Source: Proteles cristata cristata (Eukaryota; Chordata; Mammalia; Carnivora; Hyaenidae). Taken from it: DNA of 64,000 nucleotides. Numbering within the stretch: the stretch's first letter is position 1; every line of letters starts with the position of its first letter. The stretch is taken from NCBI GenBank assembly GCA_017311185.1, contig JAESUZ010000420.1, forward strand, positions 868,001 through 932,000, written 5' to 3'. This document shows, in pieces, positions 12,242-22,622 of the stretch. A model generated the notes under the pieces. That model did no database searches. It was not told the origin of the DNA and was given only the letters and a program-made list of their open reading frames with translations. The translations under genes were made by a program, and so were the position numbers.

Positions 12242-12438
12242 GGGGCACCTGTGTGGTGGCTCAGTCGGTTAAGTGTCCAACTCAGTTTCGGCCCAGGTCA
12301 TGATCTCACGGTCTCGAGATCAAGCCCCACATTGGACTCCAAAGCCTGCTTGGGATTTTCTCTCTCCCTCTCTCTCTGCCTCTCCCTCTGCTCACACTCT
12401 CTCGCTCTCTCTCTCTCAAAAAAATAAACATTTAAGAA
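12242..12438 (+). mobile_element. Can-SINE, older type
   Basis: Head GGGGCACCTGTGTGGTGGCT, CT-rich block and AAATAAACATT tail. CpGs are mostly decayed. No clean TSD is visible. Confidence 0.92.
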
Positions 12439-12439
12439 T

Positions 12440-13460
12440 ACAGTAGGATTAATATGAAAGTTCAATAATGTGGCCAAACACAAGAGAAATATATTTAAAA
12501 AATAATGACTTTTGTGTATGTCTGAAAAAAAGTAGTGAGAAAATGGAACGGTGCCATTCATATGATGACCTAAAAATAAAAAGTCCAGGAATAGATTGAA
12601 CACATTAAGAGTAGAATTCTTAGGAAGCAAAATAACAACTTGACCAGAGGACACAGAAGACGACCAAAATAAACAGACTCAGATAATGAAGAGACCTACC
12701 AAGTTCTTGAGTCGAAAGATGGAATTTCATAAAGATTTCTTATTTCCTGAAATTGATCTAAAGTCTAGGGCTATCCTGATACAAATACCAAAATAGTTTC
12801 TAGAGCCTAGGAGAATGACAAAACAATTCAATAGTTCATTTGTAGGGAGACGTGGGACCATAGCCAAGAATATCTTAAGAAATGCAACATGATATAACTT
12901 AGGTATTAAAACATACTGTGAAGACACACGGAATGGAAACAGTGTTGTGCGTATTGAGAGCCACAGGTCTTTGGAACAGAACAGAAAGCCTAAAAATAGA
13001 TTTATGTACAGATACATACGTATTACAAAAGGGTGTTAGCATTTTTTTAAAGTTTACTTATTTATTTTGAGAGAGAGAGTGTGTGCAAGTGGGAAAGGGG
13101 CAGAGAGAGAGAGGGAGAGGGGGAATCCCAGTCTCTGCACCACCAGTGCAAAGCCTGACTCGAGGCTCAAACTCATGAGCTGTGAGATCATGACCTGAGC
13201 CTATATCAGACACTTAACCGACCGAGCCACACAGGCGCCCCAAGGATGTTAGCATTTAACATGAGTAACAAGACGATAGATCATTCAACAAATGACTGAG
13301 GCAAATAATTGACTATTTGTAAACAACGCTTCAATTCCTAATGAATACCGTGCCCCAAAATAAATCCCAGATAGATTAAGGGATTAAGTGAACAAAGTGA
13401 AAACATAAAGCCATAAAGCTGTGTGAAGAGAGTGTTAGTAAATATGCAATATAAAATTAG
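12440..13460 (+). mobile_element. Old L1M ORF2 remnant, split by a SINE
   Basis: Scattered ORF2-like text, such as 'GGTATTAAAACATACTGTGA', 'CAGAACAGAAAGCCTAAAAA' and 'AAATCCCAGATAGATTAAGG', follows the order of the reverse-transcriptase downstream region of L1. Many frameshifts and stops. The SINE at 13045-13241 interrupts it. Confidence 0.6.
13045..13241 (-). mobile_element. Can-SINE with 16 bp TSD
   Basis: Reverse orientation, ending at ACACAGGCGCCCC. The target duplication AAGGGTGTTAGCATTT (13029-13044) / AAGGATGTTAGCATTT (13242-13257) matches at 15 of 16. Confidence 0.95.
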
Positions 13461-14025
13461 TTAGGGATGGTCCTGAGTATGGCACTTTATCAGTACACTG
13501 ATAATACCTCCATGCCACCTGTTAGATATTTTGGGTTTTGTTTTTTGTTTTGTTGTTATTTTTTTTTCCAGCTGTTAAATAGTTTGAATATTACTACTAA
13601 TTCACATATAGTTGAGGGGGTTGGTGACCTGGTTAGGCTACATTTCAGAAGACTATTTGTGAGGGTCTGAGAAGCTCCCCAGAAAGTGATTCAATCATTG
13701 GGAAAATGTCAAGCATGATCAGCGTGACCCAGTATCCAGATGCAGTGATTAGAGTTTGGATCGCTTGGGATCCAGCACAATGGCCATCACCAGATTTTGT
13801 CCCTGTCTAGCCATGTGGACTAGTTACTAGGGTTTGAGTAGAGACACCTGTGCATGAAAACTGGAAGAGTCTGTTGCACCAAAACTTACAAAATAATATG
13901 GCACCAGCCACCATATTTGGAACTGTTTACGACAGAATGAAACACAAAATGGATGTGTGTAGTGGGGAATTGATAGCTATGTTTTCAGTCAGGCACAGCT
14001 AGAGGAAGCTACAATAATAAATGAT
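13461..14025. other. Unassigned stretch
   Basis: No recognised repeat. T/G-rich run near 13530-13570. Confidence 0.4.
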
Positions 14026-14370
14026 GCCAAAGCTCGATGACTTATAGTGACAAATGTTTATTTCTCACTCTCGTGATATGTCCATCATTGCTCGGCTGTG
14101 GGTACACAACATCTTTATCCAAGAGTCAGACTCATAGAGCAGCCCCCATGGGGGTCACTGCAGTTCTGATGGCACGGAAAAAAGAAACATGGTAAACCAC
14201 ACAGTCGTTCAAGTCTTCCTTTGGAGGCGACATTTTGGCTTACCTTTCACTGGCTGGAGTAAGCCATATGACGAAGCCTGATGTCAACGGAATGAGCAAG
14301 TATCACCCTCCCATGAGGCGAGGTATCCCTGGGAAGACAGAGGGACATTTGGTGGGTCCATAATCCACTC
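14026..14370 (-). mobile_element. MLT1-like LTR fragment, reverse
   Basis: 'GTGACAAATGTTTATTTCTC', 'TATGTCCATCATTGCTCGGC' and 'CACTGGCTGGAGTAAGCCAT' follow the order of reverse-complemented MaLR-type LTRs. The same family appears to be present at 58.9 kb. Confidence 0.5.
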
Positions 14371-15320
14371 TACACACCCATTTTCTCAAAGCCCTTCTTC
14401 TTGCCCTATACTCTACAGGATCCTAGATATTCCCAGTTCTCTGGGGAAACTGCCCTCTGGCCCCAGACCCAGTAAGACCGAGAGTTTTTCTAGAAGCTAT
14501 CAGTCTGTTCTTCCCTTTCTGAGGTAAACCCTCAGCCAGTAGAGCAGATGTTGGCTGCCAAGGTGATGCCCAGCCCCACTGTGATGGACAGCTCCTGTGT
14601 TTTGTTTACTCTTAGAGGCAGGGTGATAAATTCTCCTTCTAATCAGGTTCGGTGTTTCTTGTTCTCTGATGCACCAACCCTGCTAACAAATGACTCACCG
14701 AAGTTTGTGGCTAAGACGACGCAATGTGTGGCCCTTTATTATGCAAAGTCACGCCCTTACCATCTCCCAAACACAAAACCGAGTTCCCGAGAATGGCGTG
14801 GATAGATGATGAAGTGTGCAACAGCCTTGGGTAATTTGTTCATGGTGATTCAGGCCAGTATATATTCTGTCACTCCTGCTACTGAATACATTTGGTTTAA
14901 CTTGCGGTAGGAGAATGGAGCTCAGAGGAGGCCCTGCTGAGGCCGATCTGCAAATAAAATCCCAAAAGTTCCGGAGCTGTCCGTCCAAGAGACCTCACAG
15001 AGCTGGTGCTCTGCGCCTTCCCCTTGGGTCCAGAGAAGCTTCGACTCTAGCGGGAGTCGAAGGGAGACAATTCTATGGGAACCCCGCCCTTGACTGCCAC
15101 TGTCGCCGTGGCTTGAGAGAAATTAAATTGAACACAGCATGGAGAGAATGTTTTTTCTTTCTTAATCCAGGCCATGTATTCTTCCCCTCCCCCATTCATA
15201 TTAAAACAAAGACCAGTGAAAAAGAGTTAAAGGAAGTGGATCCCAACCATAGCACTGTTCACTAGATCTACGCTCACAGCTGCTTTCCAAGTAGTTGGAT
15301 ATTTAAAATGGGGTAGGGTT
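14371..15320. other. Unassigned stretch, locally GC/CpG-richer at 14.9-15.1 kb
   Basis: No repeat recognised. The part at 14905-15115 carries several CpGs and the hairpin described next. It could be a small regulatory element, but nothing proves this. Confidence 0.35.
15039..15062. repeat. Perfect 9 bp inverted repeat with 6 nt loop
   Basis: CTTCGACTC at 15039-15047 and GAGTCGAAG at 15054-15062 around the loop TAGCGG. Outside any recognised repeat. Confidence 0.9.
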
Positions 15321-15783
15321 GAGGCACCTGGGTGGTTCAGTCAGTTAAACATCCGACTCTTGGGGCGCCTGGGTGGCTTAGTCGGTTAAGCGTCCGACTT
15401 TCGCTTAGGTCATGATCTCGCGGTTCGTGGGTTCGAGCCCCGCGTAGGGCTCTGTGCTGACTGCCAGCTCGGAGCCTGGAGCCTGTTTCAGTCTGTGACT
15501 CCCTCTCTCTCTGACCCTCTCCTGCTCACGCTGTCTCTCTCTCTCTCTCCTAGAAATAAATAAAACATTAAAAAAAATTTTTTTTAAAAAACAAAAACAA
15601 AAACAAAAAAACATCCGACTCTTGATTTCAGCTCAGGTCATGATCTCACAGTTCATGGGTTCGAGCCCCACGTTGGGCTCCACGCTGATGGTGCAGAGCC
15701 TGCTTGGGATTCTTTCTTTATCCCTCTCTCTCTCTCTCTCTCAAAATAAATAAATAAACTTTTTAAAGAAATAAAAATGTAAA
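15321..15783 (+). mobile_element. Older Can-SINE, interrupted by a younger one
   Basis: Head at 15321-15361 (GAGGCACCTGGGTGGTTCAG), then the inner SINE, then body and tail from 15624 onward. Outer flanks ATTTAAAATGGGGTAGGGTT and the similar ATATAAAATGGGGCAGGCTT (from about 15785) are the diverged TSD. Confidence 0.93.
15362..15608 (+). mobile_element. Young-type Can-SINE nested in another Can-SINE
   Basis: CpG-rich copy with the linked markers GACTTTCGCTTAGGTCATG and CTCCTAGAAATAAAT. It duplicated part of the host SINE: AAACATCCGACTCTT at 15347-15361 and again at 15609-15623, an exact 15 bp TSD. Confidence 0.96.
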
Positions 15784-16837
15784 AATATAAAATGGGGCAG
15801 GCTTTGGGACAAGACATTCTAGGACCTTAGTTTTTGGGGCACAGAAATGCCTCTGGTTGTGTGGCTGATTCTTGTATGAGTGACACTGTAATGCAATGTG
15901 GTGACTATGTAAAGAGTCTGAGGGTGCTATTTGGGAAAGTGTTGGTACCACCAACGATGAGAGAACCCCACAGTGAAAGCACAGGTACAGGGCAGAGCAC
16001 AGAGTCAATTGGGTGGGAGAGTTTTGGTCATATGAACTGATTCTTTTGCAACCCACACCCTGAGGATTAAGAGCCCATGTCACCTGAAAGGAGGCCTAAG
16101 TCAGAGGGCTCAGCCCGCAGCTCATCTGGAGCCCTGATACGGCCTTGAACCGTGAGGGGCCACGCTGAGAATAGCCAGGGGTAAGATTGGGACTCTGTGG
16201 ACGTCAGCTGCCCAGTTGGCACAATGTTCAGGACGCGTCTTTGGGAGAAAATTGATCAGAGTTAGATGTGATTTCGGTGACATAAAACACACTGATGTTA
16301 ACTAACCTGCACTAGCAAGGAAAAGGCACCTAAATTTAGGACTTTGCCATAAGCACCGAATGAACCAGCCAGAGACACAAGAAAAGAGTATTGACAAAGG
16401 TGTGCTGGGCTGTGGCTAATTTACTTTTCGTGTGGACTATCTTGGTCAAGAATAAGCGAGAAGCATAGTCCCTTTAAGTGCAGTGGGTAAAGATCTCAGC
16501 CTAAGAAAAAAACCTTGAAAATGCAAGAAATTACCTTTCTTTGTGATCTAAAGCAGTCTGTCTCCCCAAGACTCCAGGCCCCTGGTGGCATCAGAAAACC
16601 TAACGAACTCCAATTCTTCCTGTAATGTACGCCCTCCCTGGGTGTGGTTTTGATGCTGTGCTACAAGGAGACATTAGTGGATACAGTTTAGGCTTTCTGT
16701 TTCTGGTCTTCACAACACGTTTCTGAGCCTTCCATCGTGTCTTCCCTTGGGGTCCTTTGAATTCAGGGGCTTGTTGCTTCTCTGTTTTCATGCTCAGAGT
16801 GAGGTTCCCACCTGCCTATTGATGCCATGAACCCTGT
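15784..16837. other. Unassigned stretch
   Basis: No recognised repeat or convincing open frame in 1.05 kb. Confidence 0.4.
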
Positions 16838-16839
16838 AT

Positions 16840-17330
16840 CCATCAGGGCTCTCCAGAGAAACAGACACAGACATGGTATGTAAAGATGTATAGAAACAGA
16901 TTTATTACAAGGGGTCAGTGTACACAGTTACAAAGGCCAAGAAGTAACTCGATCTGTCACCTGCAGTCTGGAGGCTCAGGGAAGCCGGTGGTGTGTAGTC
17001 CCAGCTGAAAGCCTCAGGGACCAGGGAGCCAATGGTACAAAGTCTCAGTCTGAGTCTGAAGGCCCAGGAGCCAGGAGAACCGATGTCTGAGGGCAGGAGG
17101 TCCCAGCTCAAGCAGAGAGCAAATTCCCCCTTCATCGCCTTTCTGTTCTACTCAGGCCCCCAATGGATTGGGTGAAAATCACCCACATCGGTGAGGAGAG
17201 ATCTACTTTACTCAGTCTATTGATTTGGATGTAATCTCTTCCAAAAACACTCCCACGGACACAGTGACACGTTTTGCGAGGTCTGAGGCACCCTATAGCC
17301 CAGTCAAAGTGACACATAAAATTAACCATA
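16840..17330 (-). mobile_element. MLT2-type solo LTR (ERVL), reverse
   Basis: Reverse complement of the element at 8.25 kb: 'GGGCTCTCCAGAGAAACAGA' at the left, 'CTGTTCTACTCAGGCCCCCA' in the middle, and 'GACACATAAAATTAACCATA' at the right. No internal retroviral sequence. It abuts a long (TA)n. Confidence 0.87.
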
Positions 17331-17337
17331 TTTTATG

Positions 17338-17342
<5 letters not shown>

Positions 17343-17406
<64 letters not shown>
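17343..17406. repeat. (TA)32 microsatellite
   Basis: About 32 uninterrupted TA units, self-complementary and cruciform-prone, likely length-polymorphic. Followed by a TGTATC-type run to about 17470. Confidence 0.95.
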
Positions 17407-17408
<2 letters not shown>

Positions 17409-17511
17409 GTATCTGTATCCTGTATCTGTGTCTACACAGTCTACCTTTAAATCTGTATCTGTGTATCTATTCATGAGTGTTTGTGTATTCTTTTAAAAAT
17501 ACAGGTGACTT

Positions 17512-17724
17512 GGGGCCCCCGGGTGGCTTAGTGGGTTGAGCGTCCGACTTTCGCTTAGGTCATGATCTCGCAGTTCGTGGGTTCGAGCCCCGCATCGGGC
17601 TCTGTGCTGACTGCCAGCTCGGAGCCTGGAGCCTGTTTCAGAGTCTGTGTCTCCCTCTCTCTCTGACCCTCCCCTGCTCATGCTGTCTCTCTCTCTCCTA
17701 GAAATAAATTAAAAACATTAAAAA
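17512..17724 (+). mobile_element. Young-type Can-SINE sharing a target with its neighbour
   Basis: Young markers (TTTCGCTTAGG, CTCCTAGAAATAAAT). Exact 17 bp TSD AAAAATACAGGTGACTT at 17495-17511 and 17725-17741. The right copy is also the left TSD of the next SINE. Confidence 0.96.
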
Positions 17725-17741
17725 AAAAATACAGGTGACTT

Positions 17742-17985
17742 TGTGGCACTTGGGTGGTTCAGTCGGTTAACCCTCCGACTTTGGCTCAGGCTACGATCTC
17801 ACATTTGTGAGTTCAAGCCCTGCATCAGGCTCTGTGTTGACAGCTCGGAGCCTAGAGCCTGGAGCCTGCTTTGGATTCTGTTTCTCCCTCTTTGCTCCTC
17901 TCCCACTCATGCTCTGTCTCTGCCTCTCTCAAAAAGAAATCAACTTTAAAATTTCTTTAATAAAAAAATGCCTTTGAATAAAAAT
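17742..17985 (+). mobile_element. Older Can-SINE at the same target
   Basis: Head TGGCACTTGGGTGGTTCAGT and an A-rich tail. Right TSD AAAAACACAGGTGACTT at 17986-18002 differs by one base from the left copy at 17725-17741. It was therefore inserted before the young copy. Confidence 0.95.
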
Positions 17986-18129
17986 AAAAACACAGGTGAC
18001 TTTTGCATGTGTGTGACATTTTTCTTTTTAAAAGTTATTTATTGAAATACAAGACTACAAAAATGAATGTACATTAAAACAATAGGATTTTCTGTAAAGT
18101 GGAGAAATGATAATAGGAAAAATTAGTAC

Positions 18130-18265
18130 TTGAGAGCTTACCATATATTTGCCAGATATTATATCAAGTACTTAAAATGATTATTTCATTTAATTTCCAC
18201 AATTAACCAGAAGTTGGTAGATGTTATCTCCAGTTTGTAGATGTGGTGGGAAAAAAATGACCTTA
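18130..18265 (-). mobile_element. MIR SINE fragment
   Basis: 'TTGCCAGATATTATATCAAG', 'TATTTCATTTAATTTCCACA' and 'ATGTTATCTCCAGTTTGTAG' parallel the reverse MIR text (gccaggcactgttctaag, tcatttaatcctcacaac, attatccccattttacag). Confidence 0.6.
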
Positions 18266-18424
18266 ATTTTATTCACCTGGAGAAAACTACTGATAATTTG
18301 TGGTGATCCTGCTTTTCTAACAGTATATACTTTTTTTCCTCCAATAATGTGGAACAGTCATATGGACCACTTTTTAGTTAAATAAAGATGATGAGCATTT
18401 TGGGATTTTTCTTCCCATTTATTT

Positions 18425-19056
18425 TTAATAAATAAATTAATTAATATTTTAATTTACATCCAAGTTAGTTAGCATATAGTGCCACAATGATTTCAGGAGT
18501 AGATTCCTTAAGCCTCTTACCCATTAGCCCATCCCCCCCCCCAGCCCCTCCAGCAACCCTCTGTTTGTTTTCCATATTTAAGAGTCTCTTATGTCTTTTC
18601 CCTCTCAATGTTTTTATATTATTTTTGCCTCCTTTCCCTTATGTTCATCTGTTTTGTATCTTAAGTTCCTCATATGAGTGAAGTCATTTGATATTTATCT
18701 TTCTCTGACTGACTAATTTCGCTTAGCATAATACATTCTAGTTCCATCCACATAGTTGCAAATGGCAAGATTTCATTCTTTTTGATTGCCGAGTAGTACT
18801 CCATTGTATATTTATACCACATCTTCTTTATCCATTCATCCATCAATGGACATTTGGGCTTTTTCCATACTTTGGCTATTGTCCATAGTATTGCTATAAA
18901 CATTGGGGTACATGCACCTCTTTGAAACAGCACACCTGTATCCCTTGGATAAATACCTAGTAGTGCAATTGTGGGGTCATTGGGTAGTTCTATTTTTAAT
19001 TTTTTGAGCAAACTCCATACTGTTTTCCAGAGTGGCTGCACCAGTTTGCATTCCCA
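18425..19056 (-). mobile_element. Carnivore L1 3' end (3'UTR plus ORF2 C-terminus)
   Basis: 3'UTR of the 'TTAGTTAGCATATAGTGCCA' type at the left, then ORF2 C-terminal coding sequence, 5'-truncated near 19056. This 3'UTR differs from the ones at 1.25/35.6 kb and 28.15 kb. GACATTTTTCTTTT occurs just right of it (19058) and also at 18016. Whether that is its TSD is unclear. Confidence 0.9.
18670..19041 (-). pseudogene. L1 ORF2 C-terminal remnant (123 codons open)
   Basis: The reading frame encodes the typical L1 ORF2p C-terminus: [16 protein letters not shown], then YPRDTGVL, then MEYYSAIKKNEILPFAT, ending ...KDKYQMTSLI. In full-length L1 the protein is the endonuclease/reverse transcriptase of about 1,270 residues. 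Here only the last tenth is present, lacking both enzymatic domains, so it cannot function. Confidence 0.92.
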
Positions 19057-19448
19057 GACATTTTTCTTTTAACAGAAATAGCATCATACTGTACATATGA
19101 CATTACTGCAACTTACTTCTACAGTACATGTAAAAGATATTCCCAGATAGACACATATAAATCTACTTTATTTGTTTGATAGCCGCATGGCATTCTATTA
19201 CACAGATATTACATTATGTATTTAACTGTTCTACTACTGCTGTACATTTCATTGATCTCTATTTATATGTACCACTTTGTGCCATGTATTTATTTCTCTA
19301 GATATCTACCCAGGTTTCTTGGGAGAGAGTGAGATGCATTTCTTAAAAAGAAAAAAAATTATATACTGTTGAATTGCCTTCTAGAAAAGTTTGACCAAAT
19401 TGATCTTCTACCAACAGTGCATGGGAAGGCTTTTCAGCGTGCACTTAC

Positions 19449-19588
19449 TTTTTTTTTTTTTAAAGTTTATTGATTTTTGAGAGGCAGAGAGAGTGTGAGT
19501 GATCAGGGGAGGAGCAGAGAGAGAGGGAGAGAGAGAACCCCATGCTGTCGGCACAGAGCCAGACACGGGGCTCCAACTCACAAACCGT
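19449..19588 (-). mobile_element. 5'-truncated Can-SINE
   Basis: Poly-T then the reversed CT-rich block and B-box region, stopping at CACAAACCGT. The A-box half is missing. Confidence 0.88.
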
Positions 19589-19941
19589 AACATACGCTTG
19601 GTATTGCCTCAGTTTTACCATCCTATTGTCGGGGGAGAAAACCCAACCACGAAATGCCATTGTTTTATCTTTCATTTACTTGGTTACTAGTAAGACTAAA
19701 CGTCTTTCCAGTTACGTCTTTCTTTTTGTGCATTGTCTGCTTATATTGTCTGCCCAATTTTCTGTTAAGTTTTAGTGTTGGTGTCTTATTGATTTTTGAG
19801 AAAGCTTGACATGCTTGGATATCAATCCTTTAGTTCTTTTTCTCCAGCTGTGTTGAGATATGATTGACACATGACCTAGTGTAAGTTTCAGGTGTGCATC
19901 CTGTTGACTTGATGCACTTAGGTATCACAACATGATTACTG

Positions 19942-20165
19942 TCTCACTCAGACTGTACTGCTGTCCATCTATCACTGGGCTTCATAGTACAGCTTTTTGT
20001 TCCTGAGTCTGCCTCTGGCTCTGCTATGAGCTCCTGTGAAGCCAGGATAGCATTTTACATACTTTTGAATTCCCTGGTTCTATTTTCCAGTGTTCAGCAC
20101 AAAGTCTGGCACAAAGTGAGTATAATATCACAATAACATTTGTCTCAATGGACTGGATAATTAGC
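19942..20165 (+). repeat. Local duplication, copy A (L2-like sequence)
   Basis: Pairs with 21171-21390 at roughly 90% identity by eye. Shared text includes 'TATCACTGGGCTTCATAGTA' and 'TTAGCACAAAGTCTGGCACA'-like segments and 'CACAATAACATTTGTCTCAA'. The segment resembles an L2 3' end and sits within old L1M sequence. Confidence 0.85.
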
Positions 20166-20600
20166 TAACATCACCATTACATATTTTCATATGTTTTCAT
20201 GTAACCAATTAGTGACTCTTTCATTTCATCTTCAAGAGCTCTCTGCTTTCAGCATTTTTGTAAGGTATGACTTGCAAGTAGTAATGAATTCCCTCAGCTT
20301 TTGTTTGTCCAGGAAAGTCTTTACCTCTCCATTCCTGGAGGAAAGCTTTTCCAGATAGGTGTAGCTTTTCAATTCATCCAGAATTTACCTTTCAGGTATG
20401 GGGAAAGGTAGGTATCTAATTTATTTCTTTCCAAAGTCCTCTTTGTTGGATAACTCATTCTTCTCTGCCATTTTGAAAATGCTGCTTTGATAATATAGTA
20501 AACTCCCATGCCTACATGAGACTCTTCTGGGCTTTCTGTTCTACTCCATTGATCTCTTTGGCTATCTTCATACTAGAACACATTGTGATAGGTTGCAGCT

Positions 20601-21170
20601 TTTAAGGAGGCTTTCCTGGAGCTTTGGTACTAGAAAGGAATCATGAAACATGTAATTAAGACAATGACTGACCTCTCTCACATACGCTAGAGCTCTCCTC
20701 GGGAACTCTGACTCACTCCTTTCCTCCATCCTGAGGCTAGGAGAAAGAAGCTTGTGCTCACCATTGGAAGAGCTTCTGGCTTTTCCATAGCTCAGTAATT
20801 GGCTTAAATTTGCTAATACTCCCAGAAATAAGAGAGAAAATTCCTGCTGGCCTCTCTGTCTAGGACTACCTTTCAATTCCTCATGTCCTATCCTAGGGTT
20901 TAGCCCTTCTCAGGATGACTGTCCACCTATGGGCCACCTCCACCTGAAGCATGTGACCATGTGACCTTCAGGTACATGACCCCCATGTACCTGATGACCT
21001 CCATCATATAGGACACTATGGTTCAGTGTCAGCTACTTCAGAGTGTCTGAGTGTCTGGTATTAAATTATATCATGGGTGATGCCACAGCCCAGGTGGAAA
21101 TGTGCCAACTCCATTTCATTACCATTCAATTTTTTATCAAGAGTTGAATAAAAATAAACATGGCGTCTGG
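20601..21170. other. Unassigned spacer between the duplicated segments
   Basis: No repeat recognised. Holds the inverted repeat at 20968-20994. Confidence 0.4.
20968..20994. repeat. Perfect 11 bp inverted repeat, 5 nt loop
   Basis: TCAGGTACATG at 20968-20978 pairs with CATGTACCTGA at 20984-20994 around ACCCC. Each arm contains CAGGTA, a core bound by ZEB/E-box factors. Function is not shown. Confidence 0.9.
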
Positions 21171-21390
21171 TCTCACCCAGACTGTACCACTGCCCATTTA
21201 TCACTGGGCTTCATAGTACAGCTTTTTGTTTCTGAACCTCTAGTTCTGCTATGAGCTCTTGTGAGGTAGGGATAGCATTTTACGTACCTTTGAATTTCCT
21301 GGTTCTATGTTCCAGTGTTTAGCACAAAGTCTGGCACAAAGCGAGTACAATATCACAATAACATTTGTCTCAATGGATTGGATAATTAGC
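21171..21390 (+). repeat. Local duplication, copy B
   Basis: Second copy of 19942-20165 in direct orientation, 1.2 kb away. Both end at GGATAATTAGC. Copy B has a 4-5 bp deletion in the middle. Confidence 0.85.
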
Positions 21391-22247
21391 ATTGTCACAC
21401 ATTCTCCCCAATGTCATCCTAATTACATAAGGCTTTTGAGCCTTATCACGCATTCCACAATCTCCATTTGCTCCTTTGCCTTCCCCCCCTCCATGCCATT
21501 GTGTAATTTCTTTATCTCAATATTTACTCGGTTGTCTGCACGACCCTCGCGTCTGTCCCCATTAGCGTCTTTTACAGATATCTGCACCGACGCAAGAGGC
21601 TCTTTGCAGCTCGATCTGTGAGCAATGGATCAGACAGCTGAACGGTTGATTTAATTGACATGAAATAAGAAGCCATCTGTTCCGTGGAGTTGATCTTTTA
21701 AGTGTTACTCTCTCGTCTGCTCTGAAATGTCTTGGCCACTTGGAAAGCTCACGCATGTCAGGTGGCAGGTCACAAAAGATGGTGGATTTAAGACAGAGAG
21801 GAAGGGCTTAAGGGAAGTTGAAGAATTTGATGGTGCTCTCTTTTACTCGGCTTTATCTTTCTTTATAGTACTTATTAGTACCTGCTATATTACCTAGTCA
21901 CTTGTTTATCTGTCTCTCTCCATAGAGGCTAAGCACCAAGAGAGCAGGGACTTTGACCTTGATGGTTCCTGTTGATGTGAGGACGTACATGACCTACCAT
22001 GATTTGGGCACCAAAGGTCTGCTCGGCTCTTTCTTGGGTTTAATTCCACTGTGACCTGGTATTCCCAAGGGCATGCTGGGTAGATGGCAAGAGGGTGTAC
22101 AGGCCAACACAGGATGGAGTCTAAAATCTGACTTGGCAAGTTCAATGCAAAATTAATTTTTTGTGGAGAATGGCTTTGGGATTCAAGGGCCCAATATAGA
22201 GGAACAGGAAGGGAAGGCACAGCAGCGATGGGTTGGGGCAGCCTAGT
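21391..22247. other. Unassigned; non-repeat stretch with conserved-element character
   Basis: No transposon recognised. 21480-21770 has several CpGs and a mixed-base texture ('GGTTGATTTAATTGACATGA') like conserved noncoding DNA. Only a multi-species alignment could decide. Confidence 0.3.
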
Positions 22248-22375
22248 GAGGTCGACCTTGGGAACGTTATTTAATATTTCTGAACCTAGGTATCCTCATT
22301 TGTAAAATGGGGATGGTATTTTCCACCACCTTCAATTTATGAGGATTAAATCAGATAAGGCACATGAAATAGTTG
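22248..22375 (+). mobile_element. MIR SINE
   Basis: 'GACCTTGGGAACGTTATTTA', 'TATCCTCATTTGTAAAATGG' and 'GAGGATTAAATCAGATAAGG' match MIR landmarks in order. Confidence 0.8.
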
Positions 22376-22394
22376 TCAACACTTACAGTTTTTG

Positions 22395-22580
22395 CTACAT
22401 GCCAGGTAATACTTCAAGGGTTTTTCGATATACTGGTTTACAACAATACTCTGGGTTAGGAACCATTATTATCTCCAGCTCATCTAGGTGGGGAAACTGA
22501 GGTAGAGAGAGGTGCCCATATTCTCTTATCTAGAATGTGGTAGAGGTAGAATTTAAGCCAAGGCCGGTTCCTGAGTCCAG
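22395..22580 (-). mobile_element. MIR SINE, reverse
   Basis: 'ACATGCCAGGTAATACTTCA', 'ATTATTATCTCCAGCTCATC' and 'GGGGAAACTGAGGTAGAGAG' match reversed MIR. It lies head to tail against the plus-strand MIR, giving an inverted MIR pair. Confidence 0.78.
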
Positions 22581-22586
22581 GACAGA

Positions 22587-22622
22587 ATAATGGTAATAAT
22601 GGTAATAAAGGTAATAATGAGG
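22587..22622. repeat. Short (GGTAATAAT)n-like repeat
   Basis: About four imperfect TAATGG/TAATAA units. Confidence 0.7.

Larger units (their letters stand above)
19080..20600 (-). mobile_element. Old L1M fragments, interrupted
   Basis: Reverse-orientation L1M text: 'GCATGGCATTCTATTACACA', 'GAATTGCCTTCTAGAAAAGT', 'CCAATTTTCTGTTAAG' at 19753, 'GTTGAGATATGATTGACACA' at 19850, and 'CTACTCCATTGATCTCTTTG' near 20540. Broken by the SINE at 19449-19588 and by the duplicated segment at 19942-20165. Probably more than one fragment. Confidence 0.5.

Noticed and set aside
8250..17330. The two MLT2 LTRs as the ends of one provirus
   Set aside because: They are in opposite orientations and unrelated repeats fill the space. 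They are two solo LTRs.
17225..17476. Open frame with a poly-(IY) run
   Set aside because: Translation of the (TA)n microsatellite and an LTR end.
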